From positions 1 to 16,582 of the forward strand of contig CAJQMS010000073.1 of the NCBI GenBank assembly GCA_905479505.1: a DNA stretch of 16,582 nucleotides, written 5' to 3'. The notes beneath the pieces are model-generated. The model was not told the origin of the DNA and ran no database searches. It worked only from the letters and a program-made list of their open reading frames with translations. Shown here piece by piece: positions 8,915 through 16,307 of the stretch. The translations under genes were made by a program, and so were the position numbers. How positions within the stretch are numbered: the first letter of the stretch is position 1; every line of letters starts with the position of its first letter. The DNA is from an uncultured Burkholderiales Genera incertae sedis bacterium. Lineage in GTDB: Bacteria; Pseudomonadota; Gammaproteobacteria; Burkholderiales; Eutrophovitaceae.

Positions 8915-8936
8915 GCCAACTCGTATGATAGTTGAC
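8915..8936. terminator. Weak stem-loop between the convergent gene sets
   Basis: GCCAACT (8915-8921) and AGTTGAC (8930-8936) can form a seven-pair stem with one G-T pair (as drawn on the minus strand) around an eight-base loop. It lies in the 52-base gap between the ends of two convergent genes. There is no clean T-run directly after it on either strand, though a T7 tract occurs at 8892-8898. It may act as a bidirectional terminator, but the evidence is thin. Confidence 0.25.
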
Positions 8937-8941
8937 CAGGT

Positions 8942-10528
8942 TTAAAACTTCATTCTGAGCTCAACACGAACTCCTGAAATTTCCTCTTGATTCTTACGCT
9001 CGCCATAGATTCCATCGGTCCTAAATATCCAACGACGAGAAATTGGTTTTTGGAATCGCACCCCAATTGCCTGTTGATCGCCAGGCGCATTTCGCAAAGC
9101 GTCGTTCTCGTCACCCATAATTTGGACATTGGCGTATTCCAATATTAATTGCTGATTCAGTGAAAAGAGATACATCACCCCCACAGCGCCACCATAAGTA
9201 TCGTTCGCCGTATCATCTAACTTTGGAAAACCGGTTATTCCGTCAGTTTCAAAGTTCACACCAGTATTTTTAAGTATTCCTGCTGCTCCCGTAGCCAAGG
9301 GCTGTGGGTTGTCTTTTCCATAGAAGAAATTAAAGTACGGGACCAACGTTGATGGGAGATGTGTGATCCATGAATTCTCCACTAAAAGGGCGTAACCATC
9401 GGCAGTTTGGTTCAATCCAGGAACAGGATCTTGCCCAAAGTTAGCGAGCAAACGCACACTGTTGGATATCTTTCCGCCGTAACGTTTAGTCCAGGCGAGC
9501 ATGACGTTGTTATAGTCCATTTGGAAGTCATCCCGGTCGTCCGTGACCCGAGCGTAGCCGGCTTCCAGGTAACCTTCTGCCACGTCCACGAATGTCGTTA
9601 GGGCATAAAACTTACCGGCATTATCGTCTATCACACCATCCGTTATGAAAACAGGTGTGGTTACTTTGTTCGTACCTACGAAAAAAGTCGTATCAAAGTT
9701 TGTAATATCAAATTTTGGAGAATTCTTAGCTTGAGCCGTAACTGCCCCGCCGACAAATGCATCGTTGACCCAAAGACCATTTTGAAGGAACAAAGGAAGC
9801 AAGCCTACCGCGAACGGCAAATCGAACGTCGTGTACTTGTCAGTAAGCCCGGATTGAATATATCCCCAGTCACCTTCGAAAAAAAATGTCTCTGGATCAA
9901 AATCAAGCTCCGCTTGAAATCCGTTTCCGTCAATATCGTCGACAGGTGTTCCGCCTAACTCCAAACGTGTCTGCTTTCCACCGTCATCGAGGGGCTTAAC
10001 AAACATGTGTAAACGCTCGGTTGCCGTCAGGTTCAGGTCAAATTCTAAATTCAACTGGGACGCCAACTGCGCATTTTCCGCGTCACCGTTATCGTTAGCT
10101 GCTAGGACAGTTCTCCAATCGCCGTAAACTAAAAACTGCGGTCGTACTAGATTCTTGGCACCAACAAGATTTATTCCGGAGCCGAAATCACCCTCTGAGT
10201 ACATGGGATAACCCCATTCAATCAGTGGACGAGGCTCGTCAATAGCCGTTTTTCCGCCATAAACTACCAATTGCTCTTCCGGATCATACGGAGCGGTATA
10301 AACTGGGTCAGGTTTAAACCCTGTCGCGTCATATTCAGTAGGGCTTGCGCTCTCATCCATTTCCGGTGGTTCCTGATGCCCATAGTGCTCTGGGCTACTA
10401 CTGCGATATTCACGGACGGTATCTGCCTGTCCTTTTCTCTCAAACTCGAGCTCTTGTGCCAAACTCACTGAAGGAAAACTTAGCGCAACACTCGTTAACA
10501 CTAATAAAGCTCTTATTCTTGTTATCAC
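8942..10528 (-). CDS. Outer-membrane beta-barrel protein (porin-like) of the multihaem cytochrome cluster
   Basis: A 528-residue exported protein with a Sec signal peptide (MITRIRALLV... with likely cleavage SLA|QE after residue 24). After it comes an acidic, proline-rich stretch (about 25-80) and then alternating strands of the kind LEFDLNLTATERLHMFVKPL and YLEAGYARVTDDRDDFQMDY through to the end. The C-terminus is RVELRMKF, with the terminal Phe used for barrel assembly. No cysteine is present, so it carries no covalent haem. The start is a GTG directly abutting the preceding gene's TAA. Its position as last gene in a run of multihaem cytochromes suggests a barrel partner for an electron conduit, as in known porin-cytochrome complexes. 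It is smaller than MtrB-type barrels and I see no MtrB-specific motif. An ordinary substrate porin is the alternative. Confidence 0.78.
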   Translation of the reverse strand: MITRIRALLVLTSVALSFPSVSLAQELEFERKGQADTVREYRSSSPEHYGHQEPPEMDESASPTEYDATGFKPDPVYTAPYDPEEQLVVYGGKTAIDEPRPLIEWGYPMYSEGDFGSGINLVGAKNLVRPQFLVYGDWRTVLAANDNGDAENAQLASQLNLEFDLNLTATERLHMFVKPLDDGGKQTRLELGGTPVDDIDGNGFQAELDFDPETFFFEGDWGYIQSGLTDKYTTFDLPFAVGLLPLFLQNGLWVNDAFVGGAVTAQAKNSPKFDITNFDTTFFVGTNKVTTPVFITDGVIDDNAGKFYALTTFVDVAEGYLEAGYARVTDDRDDFQMDYNNVMLAWTKRYGGKISNSVRLLANFGQDPVPGLNQTADGYALLVENSWITHLPSTLVPYFNFFYGKDNPQPLATGAAGILKNTGVNFETDGITGFPKLDDTANDTYGGAVGVMYLFSLNQQLILEYANVQIMGDENDALRNAPGDQQAIGVRFQKPISRRWIFRTDGIYGERKNQEEISGVRVELRMKF

Positions 10529-12298
10529 TTATTTAACCTCAAATTCGACCGCGTAAGGATGAATATCCAGCATCCATTCATTAATGGAGCGTTCCATATC
10601 CTGCGTAGCACCAACGAACTTCATGAAATACAGTGGCTCTGCCCGGCTTCTCATCCGCGCAAGGATCTTATAAGTACCCTTTTTTGTCATCTTCTCAGCG
10701 GGAACTCTATATTTGGCGTCTCTCCAGCCCAACGGTGGGATTGATCGCCCTTCCATTCTCACCAATGGTGGGTGATTCTGAACAGAAGTTGGGACCGCTG
10801 AAGGTCTCAAAAATGGTTTCTGATCCACGTCAAAGTTAACAGGTAGATACATTTCTCGATCCGTACCCTTAATATTTGTCGTTAAAAATTTCGTTTGGAA
10901 ATTGACTAATTGCTCATCATAAGCGACCTTCCCCGCAGCAACATCTAACGAGTGAATGTCGGCCATATCCCCATAGCTATCGACATAGCCCGACTCGAAA
11001 ATACGCTCACCATCTGGATCAAGGACCGCGACATTCATCCAAATTTCTGGCTGCGCTCCAAGTGAACCGGAAGGCAAATTATGCCCCTCGTCCACATTTG
11101 TCACCCTAAATCGAACATTGAGGGGCTTACCAGCTTCCGGTGTGTCCCCATCAAAGAAGGGACCATCAATCCGTGACCCGTTCTCCATAACGGCTTTACG
11201 ATCGAGTTTTTTATCTACGAGAAGTTTTTGATTTTGCTTAACGATATGTCGTGCCCAGAGACGGTCCTCAGGGTCAATCCACGTATCTGGGAATTCTGGA
11301 GAGTCGACCTCACCTCGTTTGAGCTTTTCTTCCCAATCAGCGTCTCCCCAAGCTGCTCTGTAGTCAAAGGTTAACCACTCCTTGATGCTCCAACGTAATG
11401 CCCGAGGGTTGAACGGAAAGATACCGGGATGTGCGATCGGATATCCAGGGCCATAAAAAGCATGATTTGAATGTTTTTTGTCTAGATCTCCGACGACTCG
11501 GCCATTAACAATTGCCGTAGGCCACTTATCATAGCCTTTCGCCTCACCAGGAACCTTGCCCATATGGCAATCTTGGCACGTCACACCTTTACGGAAAGCC
11601 GGCGAATCTCGGTATTGCTCCCAAACAACCTCGAGCTTAATACCTAAATTTACTTTGACCTGATGACATGAAACGCAAAACTCCGAGGTACCAATTTGGT
11701 CGAATACCGACACGCCGCCGTGGATCGGAGTTCCAGGCTCACCCGGTGTGTCACTGATCCTATATTCCTCTTTGTTATCAATGACCTCCGGAAAGTTACC
11801 GCCACCACCACCCGTGTTATAAACAGGATCATAAATCGTTCCTGGATTGATATGACGCTCACCGTTCACTTTACCGAATTGCGCGTTCACCCTGTGACAG
11901 GTGATGCACGTAATACCTTCTCTAGCGACGATACTTCTATCCCATAAAGGAAGTTCTCTAGGTTCACCCTTTTGAGTCCCTACCTGCTGGTGACAACGGG
12001 TACAGAAAGTCCCCATCGTACCGTCAGTTAGAGAGTTTACGGCTTGTTCAAATTTATGGAACATGGGAGAAACAGAAGCATAAGCATGGTTCGAGGACGC
12101 CCACTCCCAAAATACCTTTTGGTGGCACATCGCACATTTTGTCGCAGAGGGAAATTCGTCCTGCATCAAAAGGTCCAAATGAGCGCCTGTCCCGCTCGTT
12201 AACTCGATAGGATTTCTCTCTGCAGACGCAATGGATGCTGTGCACAACATTAAGAGCGCAAACAAAGTTGCAAAAAACCTCGAACCATATTTATTCAT
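10529..12298 (-). CDS. Periplasmic pentahaem c-type cytochrome with C-terminal beta-sandwich
   Basis: A 589-residue protein with a Sec signal peptide (hydrophobic 8-24, likely cleavage ASA|E after residue 26; the Cys at 19 is not in a lipobox). Five CXXCH haem sites occur in the first half: CAMCH 55-59, CTRCH 99-103, CITCH 131-135, CVSCH 208-212 and CQDCH 241-245. Extra histidines (for example HSNHAFYG at 276-283) could be distal ligands. Residues 390-589 have no haem site and look beta-rich, with VTNVDEGHNLPSG at 399-411; GHxxP(T/S)G motifs recur in the C-terminal domains of other multihaem cytochromes. The haem pattern is of the cytochrome c554/NrfA-like kind, but I cannot assign a reaction, and it may be purely an electron carrier. 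AGGAG lies 11 bases before the ATG. It follows the preceding cytochrome after 61 bases and runs straight into the barrel gene. Confidence 0.85.
   Translation of the reverse strand: MNKYGSRFFATLFALLMLCTASIASAERNPIELTSGTGAHLDLLMQDEFPSATKCAMCHQKVFWEWASSNHAYASVSPMFHKFEQAVNSLTDGTMGTFCTRCHQQVGTQKGEPRELPLWDRSIVAREGITCITCHRVNAQFGKVNGERHINPGTIYDPVYNTGGGGGNFPEVIDNKEEYRISDTPGEPGTPIHGGVSVFDQIGTSEFCVSCHQVKVNLGIKLEVVWEQYRDSPAFRKGVTCQDCHMGKVPGEAKGYDKWPTAIVNGRVVGDLDKKHSNHAFYGPGYPIAHPGIFPFNPRALRWSIKEWLTFDYRAAWGDADWEEKLKRGEVDSPEFPDTWIDPEDRLWARHIVKQNQKLLVDKKLDRKAVMENGSRIDGPFFDGDTPEAGKPLNVRFRVTNVDEGHNLPSGSLGAQPEIWMNVAVLDPDGERIFESGYVDSYGDMADIHSLDVAAGKVAYDEQLVNFQTKFLTTNIKGTDREMYLPVNFDVDQKPFLRPSAVPTSVQNHPPLVRMEGRSIPPLGWRDAKYRVPAEKMTKKGTYKILARMRSRAEPLYFMKFVGATQDMERSINEWMLDIHPYAVEFEVK
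10537..10540 (-). promoter_or_regulatory. Ribosome binding site GAGG setting the GTG start of the barrel gene
   Basis: On the minus strand GAGG at 10540-10537 lies inside the end of the upstream cytochrome gene, eight bases before the GTG at 10528-10526. It supports the GTG start and translational coupling at the TAAGTG junction. Confidence 0.6.
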
Positions 12299-12359
12299 AC
12301 TGCTAACTGCTCCTTAGTCATTAAAATCAAGATGAATTAATCGACACATCTAAAATGAT

Positions 12360-13760
12360 TTACTGACGCGCTGCGGCTAATGACTGCAATGCAGCAGTAT
12401 ACTTTGCCGGAGTGTAAGTTTTAGAGTTATCAATTGCTGCATAGGCTTTTAGCAGCGCTTCATTGTATCCGTTTAAGTCAGCGTCAGCGCCAGTCATCTC
12501 AATCGCAGCTAGGACTGAGCCTATTGCCATCGTAGCCTGCTCCGCTGTTATTAGATCTATAAATTCACCTTTCAACCCCTCAGCCACGAGCGAGTCATAT
12601 ATCTTCCACATCGCTGTAACGTCAAATTCAGTGGAGGCGAATGTTTCAACCAAGGCATCAACCGTGGTGGACAAGTCCGCTAAGGCCCTTAACGTCGCTT
12701 CTTGGCCTTTAGATGAGGACTCGTGTAAAGCTCTAGTTTGCTCAAGCAAGCGCGCAGACATCGATTCATCCACTGCATTGGCCAAAACCCGCAGCATAAC
12801 AAGATTTGAATCGTTCAAACGCGGCACACCAGGACCAATATTCACTGACTCACGTTTTTGCCAACGAGGCTCTTCCATCGAGTGGTGACAAGCGTAACAG
12901 TCAAAATAGAATAGCTCTGGAAAAATACCAGCCGAGTTTCGATTCTTATCCATTAAGGCTTCAACTGTGATTTGTGCGGCCATTGCCTGTCCGACAGCCC
13001 ATACTTTAACGCCACTGGATTGCTGCTTTCTTTGCTTATAATCGGCATCAATTCGGTAATGTGCCGGCTGGTTAGCGGTAAACGTATCCAATTCAAACGC
13101 CAAACGTGGATGTCCAGCGCCCATGATACGGTGAGTAATCGATTTTCTTGGATCGCTCAGGTGACAGCTAAGACAAAGTTTCGCGCGTGCCTTTGGGTCT
13201 TCCGTGGGATATATACCAGCGTTTAGGTAGTCTTCACGCTGTCCGAATCCGGATACATGTAAACCTAACCACTCCACTGCACCGCCATGGCAGGATTCAC
13301 ATCCCACTCCGTCTGCTACATCGAAGTTCTTCGATCGCAGCTCTTTAGGAACGTTATCGGTATGGCAGTCCAAACATGCTTCTTCCTGTCTGGCATCCTC
13401 TATTCCAAGATTTTTGGCAATCCGTTTACCTCTATCTGAACTGAGCGCATCATAAGCGCCGGAATGTGGGTCATCAGTGCTCCAAGTAACAAATTCGTTC
13501 TGTAAAACAGCAGAGTTCGCCCATGGCTTGGCCGCACCATGGCAAGTTGAGCCACCACAGGTCTGCGTTCCTAAACGAGCTTTACCTGAATATTGAGGCA
13601 GCTCTGGATCCGCTTGTACGCTGACCGACGCGACGGTCAACATCAAACCTGAAAAGACACTGACAATCAGAGCCTTCGCATAACTCGAGAAACCGCGCCT
13701 CGATTGGTTAGTAATTTCCCCTGACCGATATTGAGTCGGTCTAACAATGCTCGTCTTCAT
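12360..13760 (-). CDS. Pentahaem c-type cytochrome related to cytochrome c554
   Basis: A 466-residue exported protein with five haem sites: an unusual CX4CH (CGGSTCH, 68-74) and CXXCH at 129-133, 154-158, 196-200 and 288-292. The order CLDCH, then DGVGCESCHGGAVEWLGLH (150-168), is the pattern of the cytochrome c554/c-prime family, which takes electrons from hydroxylamine oxidoreductase in nitrifiers; no such oxidoreductase is visible here. The last 165 residues lack cysteine, appear alpha-helical, and could be a docking domain. The signal region is odd: a 30-residue polar N-region with SRRGF (20-24), then a hydrophobic stretch (29-46) and VQA|DP. The ATG overlaps the stop of the FHA-decahaem gene (ATGA), with GAGGTG as the ribosome binding site, so the two are coupled. 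Confidence 0.85.
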   Translation of the reverse strand: MKTSIVRPTQYRSGEITNQSRRGFSSYAKALIVSVFSGLMLTVASVSVQADPELPQYSGKARLGTQTCGGSTCHGAAKPWANSAVLQNEFVTWSTDDPHSGAYDALSSDRGKRIAKNLGIEDARQEEACLDCHTDNVPKELRSKNFDVADGVGCESCHGGAVEWLGLHVSGFGQREDYLNAGIYPTEDPKARAKLCLSCHLSDPRKSITHRIMGAGHPRLAFELDTFTANQPAHYRIDADYKQRKQQSSGVKVWAVGQAMAAQITVEALMDKNRNSAGIFPELFYFDCYACHHSMEEPRWQKRESVNIGPGVPRLNDSNLVMLRVLANAVDESMSARLLEQTRALHESSSKGQEATLRALADLSTTVDALVETFASTEFDVTAMWKIYDSLVAEGLKGEFIDLITAEQATMAIGSVLAAIEMTGADADLNGYNEALLKAYAAIDNSKTYTPAKYTAALQSLAAARQ

Positions 13761-15451
13761 TGCTTCACCTCTGCTTTTATTTTATTTTCTTTATGAAATT
13801 CATGACAACTAGTACACGTAGTGGGCACTAAGCTACCATTATCTCCCCCATGACAATCTTTACACACATTAATGGACGGCAATATCAAATCGTTTGCCTC
13901 CTCTGATTGTTCTGCCGAATGACACTCTGCGCAGTCCGCAGTCTTGTGTGGTGCGTGACTAAAAAGACCCTTTTGCAGGTATAAGTCTGCTTGTGGCATC
14001 TCCGCTAAGGTCCAATTGAGTGGATCAACCTTATCTTCAACAATTTCGTGGCACTCTCCACACAATTTTTTGCCAAAGTGACCACCAATCACCTCATCGG
14101 CCTTACTCTCTGCCCATTGAAGCGCTTCCTTCTTTTCAAGAACTGTCGCTTTGGAACCAGGAATACGTCTGACTACACTCGGCGCATTTTCACCCTCACG
14201 CGGCTTGAACCCGCCGTGTAGTGCAATAGATGCATATGCATCTCTGATATATTGCTTTGCTACTGCGACGTCTGCATGCGGAATCGCGCGATCAGGAGCA
14301 TTTGGCTCGAAGGCCAGGCTATGGCAATCAGCGCAAACCTTCTCAAATTCGGGTTTCGCCATGACTGTTCCCGTCACGTCTGCGACGTGACAGCTGTCAC
14401 AATTCATGACTCGCCTCTCGCCGAGAGCTCCCTCCGGCACTTTCATACCTTCTTTGTCGAGGTGTTGTTTATGGGAAAACTTCAGTCCGGACTTCGGTCG
14501 ATTCGCATCATCCTCATAATAAAAATCTCCATGAGATTCAAATGATACGATGTCTTTTAAATCTGACTTCCCTTTGGTAACTGCAGCAATATTTCCGTGA
14601 CAATCACTGCAAAACTCGTCTGTGTTAAGGACCAGCGCTTCTGATCCTTCGTGCTCCTTGTGACACGCCTGACAAGCCGTATCTGATATGGAGGCATCGG
14701 GAAACTCCTCAGCATTCACGTGCTCATGGGCATCAGAATGGCAATTGACGCACGTTTCATTTGCAACCTGTTGAAACGGCTCTTGGTGACAAGCACTGCA
14801 GTCTGTACCCAATATTTTATGAGAGCTAGAGAGGTGACCCGCCTGCCAAAACTGTCGCATAGAAACAGGTAGCAAATGCTCCCCCTCAACATTAGCGTCT
14901 CTAATTTCTTTAACACTTCTCGGCCCATCGATCTCCGCAATTTGTCGTTTTGCCTCTCCGTTAAAATGTTCCACCAACGGCACTGCCAAGAATAGAACGG
15001 CAATGATTAATCCGATCGCTATAGACCATGGCTTCGCCCTCATACCGAGGTCTTCAACACTGAGCGTCGAGCGCTCCGACAAAGTATCTCGGATATTTTC
15101 AAGAGGGTGAATTAACTCCAACGTCATGATGTACTTTGCATCACTCGCCTCTGGAGCCACCTGCAGTTCAAGCTCGTAAGGGCCTATCTCAAACTTTTCT
15201 CCGATATTGAGTCGACCGCTGGAAACAAGATTTCCAGCAATTTTGACATTCGCTTGTCCAGCAGCCTCAATATACAAACTTCCATCGCGCTCAAGAAGTG
15301 TCGCTTGATGAAGTAGGGCTCGCGGATCATTCAGAAGTATCTCGGCGTCCGCGCCGCGTCCAAACCGTATTGGTGACCCGTCGACCTTGGTATCTCTCGA
15401 TACAATATCACCTGTTGATTTTCTTTGAAGGGTACGAAGTATCAGTTTCAT
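13757..15451 (-). CDS. Inner-membrane FHA-domain decahaem c-type cytochrome
   Basis: A 564-residue protein of three parts. Residues 25-97 read as an FHA (phosphothreonine-binding) fold: FGRG at 30-33, DPRALLH at 42-48 and a final GEKFEIGPYELEL at 84-96. The usual SxxH is ALLH, so the conserved Ser is missing and phosphopeptide binding may be lost. One membrane helix spans about 143-160, preceded by RAKPW, which puts the FHA domain in the cytoplasm. The periplasmic part (about 165-564) has ten CXXCH sites starting at residues 218, 234, 260, 281, 351, 373, 464, 507, 530 and 546. FSHxxH patterns at 325-330 and 498-502 resemble cytochrome c7/c3 ligand signatures. AGGGGG eight bases before the ATG is a strong ribosome binding site. 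The gene lies 12 bases after the cytochrome b-like gene. Likely role: take electrons from the membrane partner and pass them to the soluble pentahaem proteins. Confidence 0.85.
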   Translation of the reverse strand: MKLILRTLQRKSTGDIVSRDTKVDGSPIRFGRGADAEILLNDPRALLHQATLLERDGSLYIEAAGQANVKIAGNLVSSGRLNIGEKFEIGPYELELQVAPEASDAKYIMTLELIHPLENIRDTLSERSTLSVEDLGMRAKPWSIAIGLIIAVLFLAVPLVEHFNGEAKRQIAEIDGPRSVKEIRDANVEGEHLLPVSMRQFWQAGHLSSSHKILGTDCSACHQEPFQQVANETCVNCHSDAHEHVNAEEFPDASISDTACQACHKEHEGSEALVLNTDEFCSDCHGNIAAVTKGKSDLKDIVSFESHGDFYYEDDANRPKSGLKFSHKQHLDKEGMKVPEGALGERRVMNCDSCHVADVTGTVMAKPEFEKVCADCHSLAFEPNAPDRAIPHADVAVAKQYIRDAYASIALHGGFKPREGENAPSVVRRIPGSKATVLEKKEALQWAESKADEVIGGHFGKKLCGECHEIVEDKVDPLNWTLAEMPQADLYLQKGLFSHAPHKTADCAECHSAEQSEEANDLILPSINVCKDCHGGDNGSLVPTTCTSCHEFHKENKIKAEVKQ

Positions 15452-15463
15452 TTTGTCAACCCC

Positions 15464-16303
15464 CTACCAATAAAAGAAAACAGCGACAACGTGCGCGACA
15501 AGAGCAACTAGCGCCCCAATCGATAGTGGCACATGGAAATACAACCACAAGCGCACCAGGGTTGCTGCTCGAACATAAGTTCTAAGCCGACGTAATAGCT
15601 CCGACTTTCGCGTCAGTACACCTTGCAGCTTTCTCAAGGCTGCCTCTTGGTCCTCACTCGTAACGCTCGCCGAATCGACAAAAGCCAAAGCAAGCTTCGT
15701 CGGACAATTCGCTGGATCTATTTCCAACATTTTTCCTATCGACCCGCCTACCTGAGTAGTTTCAGCCGCCTTGAGAAGAACCTCGTTAATATCATCCCCT
15801 AGCCCGATAGCGACCTCCCTAGCCTGAAGGTCCAACTCTGAGAGCTCTAAAAGAATTTCAGCTCTAGTTAACCCTTGACGTGACCCCGTCAACACTGACG
15901 GATAACGGACATAGCAAAAAACCCCATACATCCCACTCACGACAGTTAAAGTGACCAAGGTCCATAGGAGCGAATGAAGATTTAAGCCAAGTTGAAATCC
16001 AGAATGGAATAAACTAAGAAATATGACTACGATTCCAAGGTAAACGTGTGCGCTTAACCATCCTTTTAAAAGGTCAACACCGGTGGCAAATTGACGTTTT
16101 TTTACTCCGAACCAAGCCAAAAATATAACGATACCGGCACTAATGACCCCAAGTGTATAACCGAACCACGTACCACCGTTAGGCGCTCGGCCAGGATCAT
16201 GCGCAAGATAAGCGACAAAGGCAATCAAAAGAACTAAGGAACTTAACTTTAGGTACTTATAATTTTTGTAGGCTAAAAAAGACTCACTTAGTTTAATGTC
16301 CAT
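15464..16303 (-). CDS. Five-helix membrane protein, probable di-haem cytochrome b (ferric reductase-like)
   Basis: A 279-residue integral membrane protein with helices at about 20-36, 46-66, 84-104, 109-131 and 254-278. Helix 3 has His86 and His100, and helix 5 has His257 and His271, both pairs 14 residues apart. By the positive-inside rule His86/His257 lie near the cytoplasmic face and His100/His271 near the periplasmic face, so two bis-His b haems could stack across the membrane. This is the layout of ferric reductase/NADPH oxidase and related di-haem proteins. A soluble, mostly helical segment of about 115 residues (135-250) sits on the cytoplasmic side between helices 4 and 5. Its place between an Fe-S protein and an inner-membrane decahaem cytochrome fits passing electrons across the membrane or exchanging them with quinone. 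Exact family not recognised. Confidence 0.7.
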   Translation of the reverse strand: MDIKLSESFLAYKNYKYLKLSSLVLLIAFVAYLAHDPGRAPNGGTWFGYTLGVISAGIVIFLAWFGVKKRQFATGVDLLKGWLSAHVYLGIVVIFLSLFHSGFQLGLNLHSLLWTLVTLTVVSGMYGVFCYVRYPSVLTGSRQGLTRAEILLELSELDLQAREVAIGLGDDINEVLLKAAETTQVGGSIGKMLEIDPANCPTKLALAFVDSASVTSEDQEAALRKLQGVLTRKSELLRRLRTYVRAATLVRLWLYFHVPLSIGALVALVAHVVAVFFYW

Positions 16304-16307
16304 ATTA

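Noticed and set aside
8942..10528. Assignment of the barrel as MtrB or PioB.
   Set aside because: It is shorter than MtrB-type barrels, has no N-terminal CXXC motif and no MtrB signature I can recognise; only a general beta-barrel call is supported.
12225..12298. Cys19 in the signal region of the pentahaem protein as a lipoprotein attachment site.
   Set aside because: The residues before it (LLML) do not form a lipobox with a small residue at -1, and a normal ASA|E cleavage site follows.
12299..12359. Possible internal promoter in the 61-base gap before the second pentahaem gene (AT-rich, with TTGATT and TTTAAT-like words).
   Set aside because: No pair of elements with acceptable spacing stood out; the AT-rich words are expected by chance.
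12463..12888. A 141-codon open frame on the plus strand opposite the c554-like cytochrome gene.
   Set aside because: It lies wholly antisense to a gene with clear haem motifs, and its translation shows no recognisable domain; it is a frame shadow.
12360..13760. Naming the protein cytochrome c554 of ammonia oxidation.
   Set aside because: Only the family-level haem pattern matches; it has a long extra C-terminus, a CX4CH site and no hydroxylamine oxidoreductase in view.
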